Shown: positions 1 to 7,700 of the stretch, in pieces | Layout: the number at the start of each line of letters is the position of its first letter | Numbering within the stretch: the stretch's first letter is position 1 | DNA from: an uncultured Gammaproteobacteria bacterium | GTDB lineage: Bacteria > Pseudomonadota > Gammaproteobacteria > Acidiferrobacterales > CAJVXG01 | Direction: 5' to 3' | DNA length: 23,893 bases | Assembly (NCBI GenBank): GCA_913009215.1 | Contig: CAJVXG010000003.1 | Coordinates: 1 to 23,893 of the forward strand | The notes under the pieces: generated by a model | The model's database searches: none | What the model was told of the DNA's origin: nothing | The model's input: only the letters and a program-made list of their open reading frames with translations | Position numbers and translations under genes: made by a program

Positions 1-854
1 TCTATTTTCGCAGCAACGCCTGCCCCTATTGTAGCAATCACGGTATCGCCGGCACCTGTGACGTCATAGACCTCTCTGGCCCTGGTTCCATGCAGCCTGG
101 AACCCGGCAGGTCATCGGGGTCAATCCAGTTCATACCTTCGCTGCCCCGCGTTACCAGGATGGACTCAAAACACAGCTCCTTAATCATCCTGTTTGCCTT
201 TTCGATAAGTTCGCCATCATTGCTGAACCGACCTGCCACCCGCTCAAACTCCTTGCGGTTCGGTGTAATCATAGTCGCGTTCCTGTAAATGGAATAATCA
301 TCGCCCTTGGGATCGACTAGGGCAGGCTTTTTGCTTTTTTTGGCATTGGCTATCATTGAGGATACCCGGGTCAGACTGCCCTTGCCGTAATCAGAGAAAA
401 CCACGGCATCATGCGTCCGCAGGTATTCCTGCATTTTCTCCTCGAGTCGCTGCGAGTGCTTCCTGGTGATAGGTGACTCAAAATCAAGTCGGATCAATTG
501 CTGGTTCTGGGAGATGATGCGGAGTTTGACGATGGTCTGGATAGTTTCATCGGTGACAAAGTCACATTTAACCCGGTCTTCCTGCTCCAGTTTCTTTTTT
601 AATGTCTTGGCATCCGGGTCATCGCCGGTGATGCCTAATAAGGTGCATTCGGCCCCAAGGGCCGTGACATTCCTGGCGACATTGGCAGCACCCCCGGGGA
701 GCTCCCGGATATGTTCGCGATTAATACCAACAATGGGCACCGGGGCCTCCGGTGATATACGCTCGACTTCGCCTTGCCAGTAGCGATCCAGCATGAGGTC
801 CCCTACTACCAGTACTTTGGTCTTTTTTATTTTTTCCAGTATTTCCTGCACCAT
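1..854 (-). CDS. hldE: D-glycero-beta-D-manno-heptose-7-phosphate kinase (HldE N-terminal domain or HldA), 3' end outside window
   Basis: This is a PfkB/ribokinase-family sugar kinase that phosphorylates heptose 7-phosphate at C1 to make ADP-heptose for the lipopolysaccharide inner core. The 284 visible codons start with ATG at 854. Visible family signatures are VVGDLMLDRYWQG (about residues 16–28), ISPEAPVP (33–40), the ELPGGAANVARN sugar-binding segment (51–62), and the GAGDTV signature at 267–272 with the catalytic Asp at 270. An upstream stop (TAG) directly before the start region excludes a longer protein in frames I checked. The gene runs off the left edge, so the cytidylyltransferase half of a bifunctional HldE cannot be seen; a kinase-only HldA (RfaE1) is equally possible. 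No strong Shine-Dalgarno is visible. It lies downstream of a terminator (917–941), so it probably has its own promoter in 855–916. Confidence 0.93.
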   Translation of the reverse strand, partial: MVQEILEKIKKTKVLVVGDLMLDRYWQGEVERISPEAPVPIVGINREHIRELPGGAANVARNVTALGAECTLLGITGDDPDAKTLKKKLEQEDRVKCDFVTDETIQTIVKLRIISQNQQLIRLDFESPITRKHSQRLEEKMQEYLRTHDAVVFSDYGKGSLTRVSSMIANAKKSKKPALVDPKGDDYSIYRNATMITPNRKEFERVAGRFSNDGELIEKANRMIKELCFESILVTRGSEGMNWIDPDDLPGSRLHGTRAREVYDVTGAGDTVIATIGAGVAAKI

Positions 855-916
855 ATTGACTACATCAATGTCCAGACAGCCAGATTAAACTATAGATTAC
901 CCCGCTTTACTATAAA

Positions 917-941
917 AAAGGGCGCCTTGAAGGCGCCCTTT
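917..941 (-). terminator. Rho-independent terminator after the ComEA-like gene
   Basis: Seen directly: a perfect 10–11 bp stem rich in G and C (AGGGCGCC against GGCGCCCT) with a 3-base loop. Read on the minus strand it is followed by a run of six T. It lies about 20 bases after the stop of the ComEA-like gene and separates it from the heptose kinase gene. Confidence 0.9.
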
Positions 942-961
942 GTACTGCCAGTAACTTCTGC

Positions 962-1237
962 TTATTTTTTTAAAGAACCGACTGTCAATTCTTTACGGTT
1001 CTTTTCTACCAGCTTGCTACCAATACCTTTGACCTTCTGTAGCTCATCAACGCTCTTGAAGGGGCCATGCTTCTTTCTGTACATGACGATAGACTTCGCA
1101 AGCTTTGGGCCCACCCCCTTAATACGCTCCGCTAATACGATAACATCTGCCTTGTTGATATTGACAGGTTCAGCATTGGCGTTCAGAGAAGCAAAACTCA
1201 GACATAAAACGAGAAACAAGATTCTTATAATTTTCAT
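962..1237 (-). CDS. Small secreted helix-hairpin-helix DNA-binding protein, ComEA-like
   Basis: The 91-residue product has an N-terminal signal peptide (KIIRILFLVLCLSFASLNANA, cleavage likely after ANA near residue 22). One ComEA-type double helix-hairpin-helix region follows at about 25–85, with the hairpin motifs IKGVGPKLA and VKGIGSKLV. In natural competence ComEA binds incoming double-stranded DNA in the periplasm; short stand-alone ComEA-like proteins are common in Gammaproteobacteria and their role is often untested. The start was set at 1237 rather than the longer 1291 because GGAGG lies 9 bases upstream and the signal peptide begins there. The gene sits between pyrF and a terminator, with no other competence gene in view, so a role in DNA uptake is only an inference. 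Confidence 0.85.
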   Translation of the reverse strand: MKIIRILFLVLCLSFASLNANAEPVNINKADVIVLAERIKGVGPKLAKSIVMYRKKHGPFKSVDELQKVKGIGSKLVEKNRKELTVGSLKK

Positions 1238-1246
1238 CCTAAAATA

Positions 1247-1251
1247 CCTCC
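1247..1251 (-). promoter_or_regulatory. Shine-Dalgarno GGAGG that fixes the ComEA-like start
   Basis: GGAGG on the minus strand, 9 bases before ATG at 1237. It lies inside the longer alternative frame from 1291, which has no comparable site, and so favours the short form. Confidence 0.75.
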
Positions 1252-1286
1252 AATTTTCCATTTGGTTTCCATTAAGTACTTCCTTA

Positions 1287-1307
1287 TGCAATAACAGCTT
1301 TATTGCA
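1287..1307 (-). other. Perfect inverted repeat between pyrF and the ComEA-like gene
   Basis: TGCAATAA and TTATTGCA form a perfect 8 bp stem with a 5-base loop. It lies about 40 bases after the pyrF stop. The stem is A/T-rich and no T-run follows on the minus strand, so it is at best a weak terminator; it could be a processing or protein-binding site. Confidence 0.4.
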
Positions 1308-1344
1308 CGGTGGGATCATAATGGAGCAAGGCCCTGGTTTCAAG

Positions 1345-2034
1345 CTATACAAGCAGTGCGTTTATTGCCTCCAGCTTTTTTCCGGGGTCATCTGCCCGGG
1401 AAATAGGGCGCCCGATCACCAGATAGCTGGATCCTTGCTCTATCGCCTCTTTGGGGCCTAATACACGTACCTGGTCATTCTGTTGGTCTGATGGCGTACG
1501 GATCCCTGGTGTCACCAACACAAAATCTTCATTAAATTGCTGGCGCAGGTTCTTTACCTCTAGTGGCGAACAAACGACACCATCGAGGCCGGATTGGTGT
1601 ACCAGTGAGGCCAGGCGACTCACGGCTGACTCAGCCGTGTCATTTACACCAACCTGATGCAATGCCTCATCGGACATACTGGTCAAAATTGTTACTCCAA
1701 TCAGCAGCGGCCGACTTGCTTCGGACTCAATGGCCTCTCGGGCCGCCTCCATCATTTTTCTACCCCCAAGCGCATGAACGTTGATCATCCATACTCCAAG
1801 GGCAGCCGCTCTTTTGCATGCCTGGGCGACCGTATTGGGGATATCGTGAAACTTGAGATCAAGGAAAACGCCAAAACCCATATTGTGTAATCTGGCAATA
1901 ATCGATTCACCGGTTGCCAGATACAACTCCAGACCAACCTTGATCCGGCATAATGCCGGGTTCAGCTTCTTGCAAAATGCAATAGCGGTGTCTTCGCGAC
2001 CAAAATCCAGAGCAACAATAATTTTCGGGTTCAA
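1345..2034 (-). CDS. pyrF: Orotidine 5'-phosphate decarboxylase
   Basis: PyrF converts OMP to UMP, the last step of de novo pyrimidine synthesis, in the cytoplasm. The 229-residue protein shows IIVALDF at the N-terminus, the catalytic cluster DLKFHDIPNT (Asp59, Lys61, Asp64), and the phosphate-binding loops VTPGIR and VIGRPI near the C-terminus. The length matches the roughly 230-residue enzymes of Pseudomonas. I chose the TTG start at 2034 rather than ATG at 2070: it has GGAGG 7 bases upstream, the protein then begins right at the conserved barrel strand, and its TTG overlaps the TGA stop of lapB (TTGA), typical of translational coupling. It is the last member of the lapA–lapB–pyrF unit. Confidence 0.96.
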   Translation of the reverse strand: MNPKIIVALDFGREDTAIAFCKKLNPALCRIKVGLELYLATGESIIARLHNMGFGVFLDLKFHDIPNTVAQACKRAAALGVWMINVHALGGRKMMEAAREAIESEASRPLLIGVTILTSMSDEALHQVGVNDTAESAVSRLASLVHQSGLDGVVCSPLEVKNLRQQFNEDFVLVTPGIRTPSDQQNDQVRVLGPKEAIEQGSSYLVIGRPISRADDPGKKLEAINALLV

Positions 2035-3206
2035 CGATCTGCCTCCATTACCGGCTTTACCGTGTCCCAATGACTACAGCCTGGACAAAACCAGTGCAAG
2101 ATTCTGCCCCGGAAACCACATTGCACACAACGATAGCCTTCGTATTGTCCATGCAACCCGCCAATAATAGCGCGTAACAATATAAGATCTTCGTTCTCTG
2201 CTTTTTCCGGCTGGGACAGACTTAGCTCAATAAGATAATGTAACCCGGGCACAGATGGCCGAACACGCATTTCCTTGATGACAAATTTCTCTGCGGCAGC
2301 CGGCCCGTCCTGCTCCCTGATCACGTCCGCCATGGCCAGCATGATACGCACGCTTTGATGTCTGCTGTATGCATCCTGAAAGAAATCAAACAACCCGGCT
2401 TCATCATCCAGCTGGTGATAACAATCTGCTATTTGTTTCGCGACTTCACCCAGGTAGTGGATGTCCTGCTTCTCAATTCTTTTCCAGGCCTTGATTGCAT
2501 CTTTATAGTTTCCGATTTCTGACTCCATCTTACCCAGTAAAATACTGGCACGTACACAATTGGCAGAGACCCGTAGTGCCTTTTTGGTATACGGTCGAGC
2601 GGCATCGTAGTCTTTATTATTGATCGCCTGTTCCGCCAATTCACAGTAATAATGAGCAATCACCGCATCCATAGACTCGCCCGTAGCTCCGGCCAGTTTG
2701 CGACAGAATGTGATAGCGTTATCCCATTCTTTCTCTTGCTGATAGATATGCAATAATTGCCGCAAGGCCTGACTGCGATATACGCGTGATTCAGCCAGCT
2801 CCAGGAAAAGATTCTCGGCACGATCGAACAGGCCGGCTTTGAGATAATCCTGACCCAATTCCAGCAGGGCCTGTGAACGTTGTTTTTTTTGTAAATTTGG
2901 ACGCGCAATAATATTCTGGTGTATACGAATGGCCCTTTCCACTTCACCTCGTCGTCGAAACAGGTTACCCAGGGCGAGATGCGTTTCAACTGTCTCCGGG
3001 TTGACATCAAGCATTTTGACAAAGACTTCAATGGCCTTGTCAGGTTGTTCATTTAAAAGGAAGTTGAGCCCCTTGAAATATGCAGAAGGAAGATCAAAAT
3101 CATTCTTCCGTTGTTTTCTCTTGTAGTCCAGGTGTGCGATCAACCAACCGGAAAATGCAGCAACCGGTAGCAACAACCAAAACAAATTATAGTAATCAAA
3201 CGACAT
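2031..3206 (-). CDS. lapB: Lipopolysaccharide assembly protein B, TPR protein with rubredoxin-like zinc site
   Basis: LapB (YciM) is an inner-membrane-anchored protein that, in E. coli, works with FtsH to control LpxC and thus the rate of lipopolysaccharide synthesis. The 391-residue product has one N-terminal membrane helix (about 7–26), a long series of tetratricopeptide-type helical repeats (about 40–345), and a C-terminal zinc site with CVQCG (Cys360, Cys363) and CPGC (Cys374, Cys377). Length and architecture match the family. It overlaps the lapA stop by 11 bases and the pyrF start by 4 bases, so the three genes are almost surely co-transcribed and translationally linked. Confidence 0.95.
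   Translation of the reverse strand: MSFDYYNLFWLLLPVAAFSGWLIAHLDYKRKQRKNDFDLPSAYFKGLNFLLNEQPDKAIEVFVKMLDVNPETVETHLALGNLFRRRGEVERAIRIHQNIIARPNLQKKQRSQALLELGQDYLKAGLFDRAENLFLELAESRVYRSQALRQLLHIYQQEKEWDNAITFCRKLAGATGESMDAVIAHYYCELAEQAINNKDYDAARPYTKKALRVSANCVRASILLGKMESEIGNYKDAIKAWKRIEKQDIHYLGEVAKQIADCYHQLDDEAGLFDFFQDAYSRHQSVRIMLAMADVIREQDGPAAAEKFVIKEMRVRPSVPGLHYLIELSLSQPEKAENEDLILLRAIIGGLHGQYEGYRCVQCGFRGRILHWFCPGCSHWDTVKPVMEADR
2042..2046 (-). promoter_or_regulatory. Shine-Dalgarno GGAGG for the pyrF TTG start
   Basis: GGAGG lies inside the 3' end of lapB, 7 bases before the TTG at 2034. It decides in favour of the short PyrF form coupled to lapB termination. Confidence 0.75.
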
Positions 3207-3495
3207 CTTTAATGGGCAGGGACCTTAGATTTGCGAGCTCCTGTTCTGCCTGGCGAGTTTCTTTTCTTGCCTGATTGAGCAGACGCTGTAAACTCAATAC
3301 CCTGAAAAATACAACTACAACGCCAACCAATACACCCACCGTGAAAAACCAGAACAAAATCCATGCCAATGGGGTATTCCAGTGCAGGTCAAAATAATAG
3401 TTGAGATCGACATTGTGTTTATTCTGGTAAGAAAAAGTAATCCCAAACAGGATTACCACCACAGAGATCGGTATATAAAGTATCTTTTTGATCAC
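3196..3495 (-). CDS. lapA: Lipopolysaccharide assembly protein A
   Basis: LapA (YciS) is a small inner-membrane partner of LapB. The 99-residue protein has two hydrophobic helices (about 3–22 and 43–65) and a C-terminal basic/acidic coiled-coil tail (about 68–92). This two-helix-plus-coil layout and the position directly before lapB identify it. The start is GTG at 3495, supported by AGGAGG at 3505–3510, 9 bases upstream; the nearby ATG is out of frame and reaches a stop within three codons. A terminator lies between it and ihfB, so lapAB–pyrF probably has its own promoter inside the 95-base spacer, although I do not see a convincing one. Confidence 0.93.
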   Translation of the reverse strand: MIKKILYIPISVVVILFGITFSYQNKHNVDLNYYFDLHWNTPLAWILFWFFTVGVLVGVVVVFFRVLSLQRLLNQARKETRQAEQELANLRSLPIKDVV

Positions 3496-3504
3496 CTCAG
3501 CATC

Positions 3505-3510
3505 CCTCCT
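3505..3510 (-). promoter_or_regulatory. Shine-Dalgarno AGGAGG for the lapA GTG start
   Basis: A full AGGAGG lies 9 bases before GTG at 3495. It supports the non-ATG start and shows that lapA can be translated independently of upstream genes. Confidence 0.75.
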
Positions 3511-3532
3511 GTCATTGACAATCTGTCAGGAT

Positions 3533-3569
3533 AAAAAAACGGCATAGATACTATCTACGCCGTTTTTTT
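3533..3569 (-). terminator. Rho-independent terminator after ihfB
   Basis: An 11 bp stem (positions 3539–3549 with 3553–3563, one G-U pair when read on the minus strand) with a 3-base loop. Seven A lie on one side and seven T on the other, so it could work in both directions. It falls 21 bases after the ihfB stop and ends the long gyrA–ihfB run. Confidence 0.9.
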
Positions 3570-3590
3570 ATCATACATTTACAGAAACTG

Positions 3591-3887
3591 TTAGCTATTT
3601 TCAGGATGGCTACCATTTACGCGTTCGCGCAGTTCCTTGCCTGGTTTAAAGTGGGGAACATATTTTTCCGGCACATGAACCGAGGCACCGGTTTTCGGAT
3701 TTCTGCCTACCCTTGCAGGACGGTAGTGTAAAGAAAAGCTTCCAAAACCTCGCACTTCAATACGCTCACCCGCAGCCAGCGCCAAAGACATCTGCTCCAT
3801 CAACTCTTTTATGGCCAATTCAACATCTTTGTATTCCAACTGCGGCTGCTGATCCGCCAAGGCTGCAATAAGCTCTGATTTGGTCAC
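3591..3887 (-). CDS. ihfB: Integration host factor subunit beta
   Basis: IhfB pairs with IhfA to bind and sharply bend DNA at specific sites, assisting recombination, replication and transcription. The 98-residue protein carries the HU/IHF fold: MTKSELIAALA at the N-terminus, RGFGSFSLHYR (46–56), and the DNA-inserting arm GRNPKTG (61–67) with the intercalating Pro64. The C-terminal FKPGKELRERV is typical of the beta subunit. The start is GTG at 3887; the adjacent ATG is out of frame and stops at once. A GGAGT lies about 8 bases upstream. It directly follows rpsA (15-base gap), the usual arrangement in Gammaproteobacteria, and is followed by a terminator. Confidence 0.97.
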   Translation of the reverse strand: MTKSELIAALADQQPQLEYKDVELAIKELMEQMSLALAAGERIEVRGFGSFSLHYRPARVGRNPKTGASVHVPEKYVPHFKPGKELRERVNGSHPENS

Positions 3888-3902
3888 TGCATACTACTCC
3901 GT

Positions 3903-5591
3903 TTATTCAGACTGCTCTGGGTTCTCGCCAAGTTTTTCTTTGAGCTTGTCACCCAGACTGGTAGTAGTGCCACTACTGGATTTACGCGCATATTCCTGCA
4001 CCGCATTTGCTTCCTCTGCCATATCTTTCGCCTTGATAGAGAGAGAAATTTTGCGGCTCTTGCGATCGATAGTGGCAATCTTCGCCTCTACTTCGTCACC
4101 TTCATTAAGAACGGATCGTGCATCCTCAATCTTCTCCCGGGAAATCTCGGAAGAGCGCAAATAACCCTCTATGTCCCTGTCCAGGGTAATGGTTGCTCCT
4201 TTGGCATCAATCGATGCAACAGTTCCTTTAACAATACTGCCTTTACCATGCTCGGCAACATAATTGGAAAAGGGATCTCCATCAATCTGTTTGACACCAA
4301 GAGAAATGCGTTCGCGTTCAGGGTCAACGGCCAGTACCACGGCCTCGATTTCGTCGCCCTTCTTATAGTCACGCACGGCTTCTTCACCAGCACGAGCCCA
4401 GGACAAATCAGACAGATGAATCAGGCCATCGATACCACCGTCCAGGCCAACAAAAATACCGAAGTCAGTAATAGACTTGATGCTGCCAGAGACCTTGTCA
4501 CCTTTTTCATGATTGGCGGCAAATTCTCCCCAGGGATTCGGATGACACTGCTTGATGCCGAGAGAAATACGACGACGCTCAATATCAATGTCCAACACCA
4601 TGACCTCCACTTCGTCACCAAGTTGTAGTATCTTGTTTGGGTGTACATTTTTGTTGGTCCAGTCCATCTCGGAAACGTGTACCAGACCCTCAATCCCTTC
4701 TTCAAGCTCAACAAAGGCGCCATAATCAGTGATATTGGTAACACGACCAAAAATTCGTGCATTTTCAGGATAACGTCTGGAAATATCGACCCAGGGATCA
4801 TCGCCCAGTTGCTTCAGGCCGAGAGAGACGCGGTTACGTTCTCGATCATAACGCAGAACCTTGGCCTCAATTTCATCGCCGATGTTCAGTATCTCGGAAG
4901 GATGTTTGACGCGCTTCCAGGCAAGATCCGTAATATGTAACAAGCCGTCAACACCACCCAGATCAACAAAGGCGCCATAATCGGTCAGATTCTTGACAAC
5001 ACCCTTCACGGTTTGACCTTCGTCCAGATTCTCCAGCAGTGTTTCGCGTTCGGCGGTCATTTCTTTTTCCACAACGGCACGACGGGAAACGACAACATTG
5101 CTGCGTTTTTGATCGATCTTGATCACCTTGAATTCCAGTTCCTTGCCTTCAAGATAGCTGGTGTCTCTTATCGGGCGAACATCGACCAGGGAACCGGGCA
5201 AGAATGCACGAACGCTGTCAATTGAGATAGTAAAACCACCTTTAACCTTGCCGGTAATCATACCAGTAACAATGGTTTGCTCTTCGTGGGCTTTTTCCAG
5301 TACTTCCCATGCCTTCAGTCGGCAGGCCTTTTCTCTGGACAGACGGGTCTCGCCATAGCCGTCCTCCAGGTCTTCGATGACTACTTCTACCTTGTCACCA
5401 ACCTGGACTTCCAGTTCACCATTGTTGTTTTTGAATTGTACCGCAGGAATAACTGCTTCTGATTTTAATCCGGCATTGACTACAACATAATCGTCACTTA
5501 CCTGGACCACGTCAGCGGTGATCAACTCACCTGGACGCATGTCAAAATTGTTTAAACTTTCCTCAAATAACTCAGCAAAACTCTCGCTCAT
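3903..5591 (-). CDS. rpsA: 30S ribosomal protein S1
   Basis: S1 is the large RNA-binding protein of the small subunit that brings structured or weakly initiated mRNAs to the ribosome. The 562-residue product shows six S1 (OB-fold) domains at roughly 20–88, 105–170, 191–260, 276–347, 363–434 and 450–520. Domains 3–5 show the classic surface motif in variants such as DYGAFVDLGG, DYGAFVELEEG and DFGIFVGLDGG. The length is close to the 557 residues of E. coli S1. The ATG at 5591 has no recognisable Shine-Dalgarno in front of it; the region is A/T-rich. The same is known for E. coli rpsA, which is autoregulated by S1 binding its own leader. It lies between cmk and ihfB as in most relatives. Confidence 0.98.
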   Translation of the reverse strand: MSESFAELFEESLNNFDMRPGELITADVVQVSDDYVVVNAGLKSEAVIPAVQFKNNNGELEVQVGDKVEVVIEDLEDGYGETRLSREKACRLKAWEVLEKAHEEQTIVTGMITGKVKGGFTISIDSVRAFLPGSLVDVRPIRDTSYLEGKELEFKVIKIDQKRSNVVVSRRAVVEKEMTAERETLLENLDEGQTVKGVVKNLTDYGAFVDLGGVDGLLHITDLAWKRVKHPSEILNIGDEIEAKVLRYDRERNRVSLGLKQLGDDPWVDISRRYPENARIFGRVTNITDYGAFVELEEGIEGLVHVSEMDWTNKNVHPNKILQLGDEVEVMVLDIDIERRRISLGIKQCHPNPWGEFAANHEKGDKVSGSIKSITDFGIFVGLDGGIDGLIHLSDLSWARAGEEAVRDYKKGDEIEAVVLAVDPERERISLGVKQIDGDPFSNYVAEHGKGSIVKGTVASIDAKGATITLDRDIEGYLRSSEISREKIEDARSVLNEGDEVEAKIATIDRKSRKISLSIKAKDMAEEANAVQEYARKSSSGTTTSLGDKLKEKLGENPEQSE

Positions 5592-5626
5592 GTTGTTTAA
5601 ATACCCGATTAAAATCTATAGCTGAA

Positions 5627-5654
5627 AGTGTAGCCTATGACCTCACCAGACCAA
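5627..5654 (-). promoter_or_regulatory. Possible sigma-70 promoter for rpsA
   Basis: On the minus strand TTGGTC (5649–5654) and TACACT (5627–5632) are separated by 16 bases. Transcription would begin near 5620 and give a leader of about 30 bases before the rpsA ATG. Both hexamers are imperfect, so this is a prediction by eye. Confidence 0.4.
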
Positions 5655-5659
5655 GGACT

Positions 5660-5675
5660 ACAACCCCCAGGTTGT
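5660..5675 (-). other. Short hairpin between cmk and rpsA
   Basis: ACAACC and GGTTGT form a perfect 6 bp stem with a 4-base loop, starting 8 bases upstream of the cmk stop side of the spacer. No T-run follows on the minus strand. It sits just upstream of the proposed rpsA promoter and in the read-through transcript from gyrA or aroA it would lie in the rpsA leader, where structure can matter for S1 autoregulation. Confidence 0.35.
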
Positions 5676-5683
5676 GTTAAAAG

Positions 5684-6358
5684 TTACGCCTGTTCGGCAA
5701 CCAACTCCTGGACACGTTGAACGACTTCGTCGATTCCCAAATCCGAGGTATCCAGAATATGGGCATCATCAGCGGGTCTCAAGGGTGACGTTTCTCGCCC
5801 GACATCACGACGGTCTCGTTCCCGAATCTCATCCAGAAGGCGCGTGAGATTAACATCAAATCCCTTATCCTTCAACTGTTTATAGCGCCTTTGGACCCGG
5901 ATTTCAGGGCTGGCGGTGAGGTAAATTTTGACCCCGGCATCCGGAAAAACCGTGGTGCCCATATCCCGGCCATCGGCCACCAAACCAGGTGGCTGACGAA
6001 ATTGGCGTTGTTTCTGCAGCAAAGACTGACGAATTTCGGGAATCGGCGCCAATCGAGAAGCCATTTCCCCGGCCGTTTCCGTTCTAATGGCATTACTAAT
6101 GTCTTCTCCCTGGTAGATCACCTTGGGAGGTGCACCATCTTGGGGCATAAACTGAATTTCAAAATCCTGGGCCAATTCTTGTAATTCTGCCAAATTGTCA
6201 TCTGTAATATTCAGGTTCTGCGCCAAGTGGGCCAGTACCCGATACAAGGCCCCGCTGTCGAGAAAATGCCAACCCAGGGATTTCGCTACGGCCTGACCTA
6301 TGGTGCCCTTTCCCGAGCCACTGGGGCCATCAATCGTCAACACCGGGACGGACAACAA
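5684..6358 (-). CDS. cmk: Cytidylate kinase
   Basis: Cmk phosphorylates CMP and dCMP with ATP in the cytoplasm. The 224-residue protein has the P-loop DGPSGSGKGT (about 10–19), the LDSGALYR CMP-binding segment (34–41), VADGRDMGTTVFPDA in the middle, and the lid RRYKQL near residue 157. Length matches the family (about 227). The start is TTG at 6358, directly followed by a second TTG; a GAGG lies 11 bases upstream inside the end of aroA, and the resulting N-terminus places the P-loop where it is expected. The aroA stop is 2 bases before this start, so the two are very probably translationally coupled. Confidence 0.96.
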   Translation of the reverse strand: MLSVPVLTIDGPSGSGKGTIGQAVAKSLGWHFLDSGALYRVLAHLAQNLNITDDNLAELQELAQDFEIQFMPQDGAPPKVIYQGEDISNAIRTETAGEMASRLAPIPEIRQSLLQKQRQFRQPPGLVADGRDMGTTVFPDAGVKIYLTASPEIRVQRRYKQLKDKGFDVNLTRLLDEIRERDRRDVGRETSPLRPADDAHILDTSDLGIDEVVQRVQELVAEQA

Positions 6359-6360
6359 AG

Positions 6361-7692
6361 CTATGCCGCCTCGACCTTCAGTGACAAACCAGCCTGCGTT
6401 GCCAGATTCACGAAGTCAGGAAACGATGTAGCAACATTGCGACAGTTCCTGACGTGGATGGGTTTGCTGGCACGCAACCCGGCTATGGTAAACGCCATAG
6501 CGACACGATGGTCATCAAAACTATCCACCTCACCGCCGCCCAGGCTACCACCCTCAATAATCATCCCGTCCGGTTTCTCCTCAACGGCAATACCCAGGGT
6601 CTTGAGGCCAGCGACCATGGCCGTAATACGATCACTCTCTTTGACCCGCAATTCTTCCGCACCCTGAATGACGGTTTGTCCCTGCGCACAAGCAGCAGCA
6701 ATACAAAGCACCGGAAATTCATCAATGGCCAAAGGCACCTGATCCCCGGGCACCGGGATACCTTTTAATACACTGTGCTGTACACGTATATCCGCAACCG
6801 GTTCACCACCCACCTCTCTGGTTTTTTCAAGATGGATCTGGGCTCCCATTTGTTTGAGGATAGTAATAATCCCGATACGCGTCGGATTTATACCCACATG
6901 CGGTAACAATAATTCAGAACCGGGACTGGTTCCCGGACTGATCCCCGGGCTAATTAAAGCACCGACGATAAAAAATGCCGCAGAGGATATATCCGCAGGT
7001 ACCTCAATAGTGCATGCTTGCAAACACCCTCCCCCATTGACGCTGATGGTGGCGCCTTCTTGCGGCACCTCATAACCAAAACCACGCAACATACGTTCGG
7101 TGTGATCACGCGTCGGCGCCGGTTCTGTTACTGTGGTTCTACCCTCGGCATAAAGTCCAGCCAGCAATAATGCCGATTTAACCTGGGCGCTGGCTACGGA
7201 CATGCGGCAATGAATCCCGTGCAGTTTTCCCCCTCCGCGTATATGCAAAGGCGGCCGTCCCCCTTCGGCGGCATCTATGCTCGCTCCCATTTGCCCCAGG
7301 GGATCAATGACACGGCTCATAGGTCGTTTGTTCAGTGAGGTGTCGCCGACCAATGTCGTATCAAACGACTGGGCTGCCAATAAACCACTAAGCAATCGCA
7401 TGGCCGTGCCTGAATTTCCCATATCCAGGTCCTGTCCCGGTTTTTGCAGGCCATGCATTCCTGCACCATGAATCAGCAAGTTACCATTGTCAGGTCCTTC
7501 TATCTGTACCCCCATCGCCCTGAATGCCGCCAGGGTGGCCAATACGTCTTCTCCTTCCAGCAAACCGCTGACACTGGTATCACCATCGGCAATGGCGCCG
7601 AACATGATAGAACGATGCGATATCGATTTGTCTCCAGGTACACGAATACAGCCCTGCATACGGCCACCCGGTTCAACAACAAAATCGTTCAT
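6361..7692 (-). CDS. aroA: 3-phosphoshikimate 1-carboxyvinyltransferase (EPSP synthase)
   Basis: AroA joins phosphoenolpyruvate to shikimate 3-phosphate in the shikimate pathway. The 443-residue protein shows PGDKSISHR (19–27, with Lys22 and Arg27), DMGNSGTAMRLLSG (90–103), LNKRPMSRVIDPL (120–132), SAQVKSALLLAG (168–179), NPTRIG (269–274), the catalytic AIDEFP (Asp324) and RVKESDR (349–355). The residue matching E. coli Gly96 is Gly95, so this position has the glyphosate-sensitive form. It is about 10 residues longer than usual, partly because residues 248–259 are three tandem four-residue units (SPGI, SPGT, SPGS). In Pseudomonas this domain is fused to TyrA; here it is a separate gene 8 bases after tyrA. 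Confidence 0.97.
   Translation of the reverse strand: MNDFVVEPGGRMQGCIRVPGDKSISHRSIMFGAIADGDTSVSGLLEGEDVLATLAAFRAMGVQIEGPDNGNLLIHGAGMHGLQKPGQDLDMGNSGTAMRLLSGLLAAQSFDTTLVGDTSLNKRPMSRVIDPLGQMGASIDAAEGGRPPLHIRGGGKLHGIHCRMSVASAQVKSALLLAGLYAEGRTTVTEPAPTRDHTERMLRGFGYEVPQEGATISVNGGGCLQACTIEVPADISSAAFFIVGALISPGISPGTSPGSELLLPHVGINPTRIGIITILKQMGAQIHLEKTREVGGEPVADIRVQHSVLKGIPVPGDQVPLAIDEFPVLCIAAACAQGQTVIQGAEELRVKESDRITAMVAGLKTLGIAVEEKPDGMIIEGGSLGGGEVDSFDDHRVAMAFTIAGLRASKPIHVRNCRNVATSFPDFVNLATQAGLSLKVEAA
6916..6951 (-). repeat. Three tandem 12-base repeats inside aroA
   Basis: On the minus strand the units AGCCCGGGGATC, AGTCCGGGAACC and AGTCCCGGTTCT follow one another without gaps. They encode SPGI, SPGT and SPGS and keep the reading frame. 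The units have diverged at several positions, so the expansion is not brand new. Confidence 0.85.
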
Positions 7693-7700
7693 CAGATTTC

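Noticed and set aside
774..1406. Plus-strand open frame of about 210 codons
   Set aside because: It runs antisense to the terminator, the ComEA-like gene and the pyrF end, and shows no protein-family features or Shine-Dalgarno.
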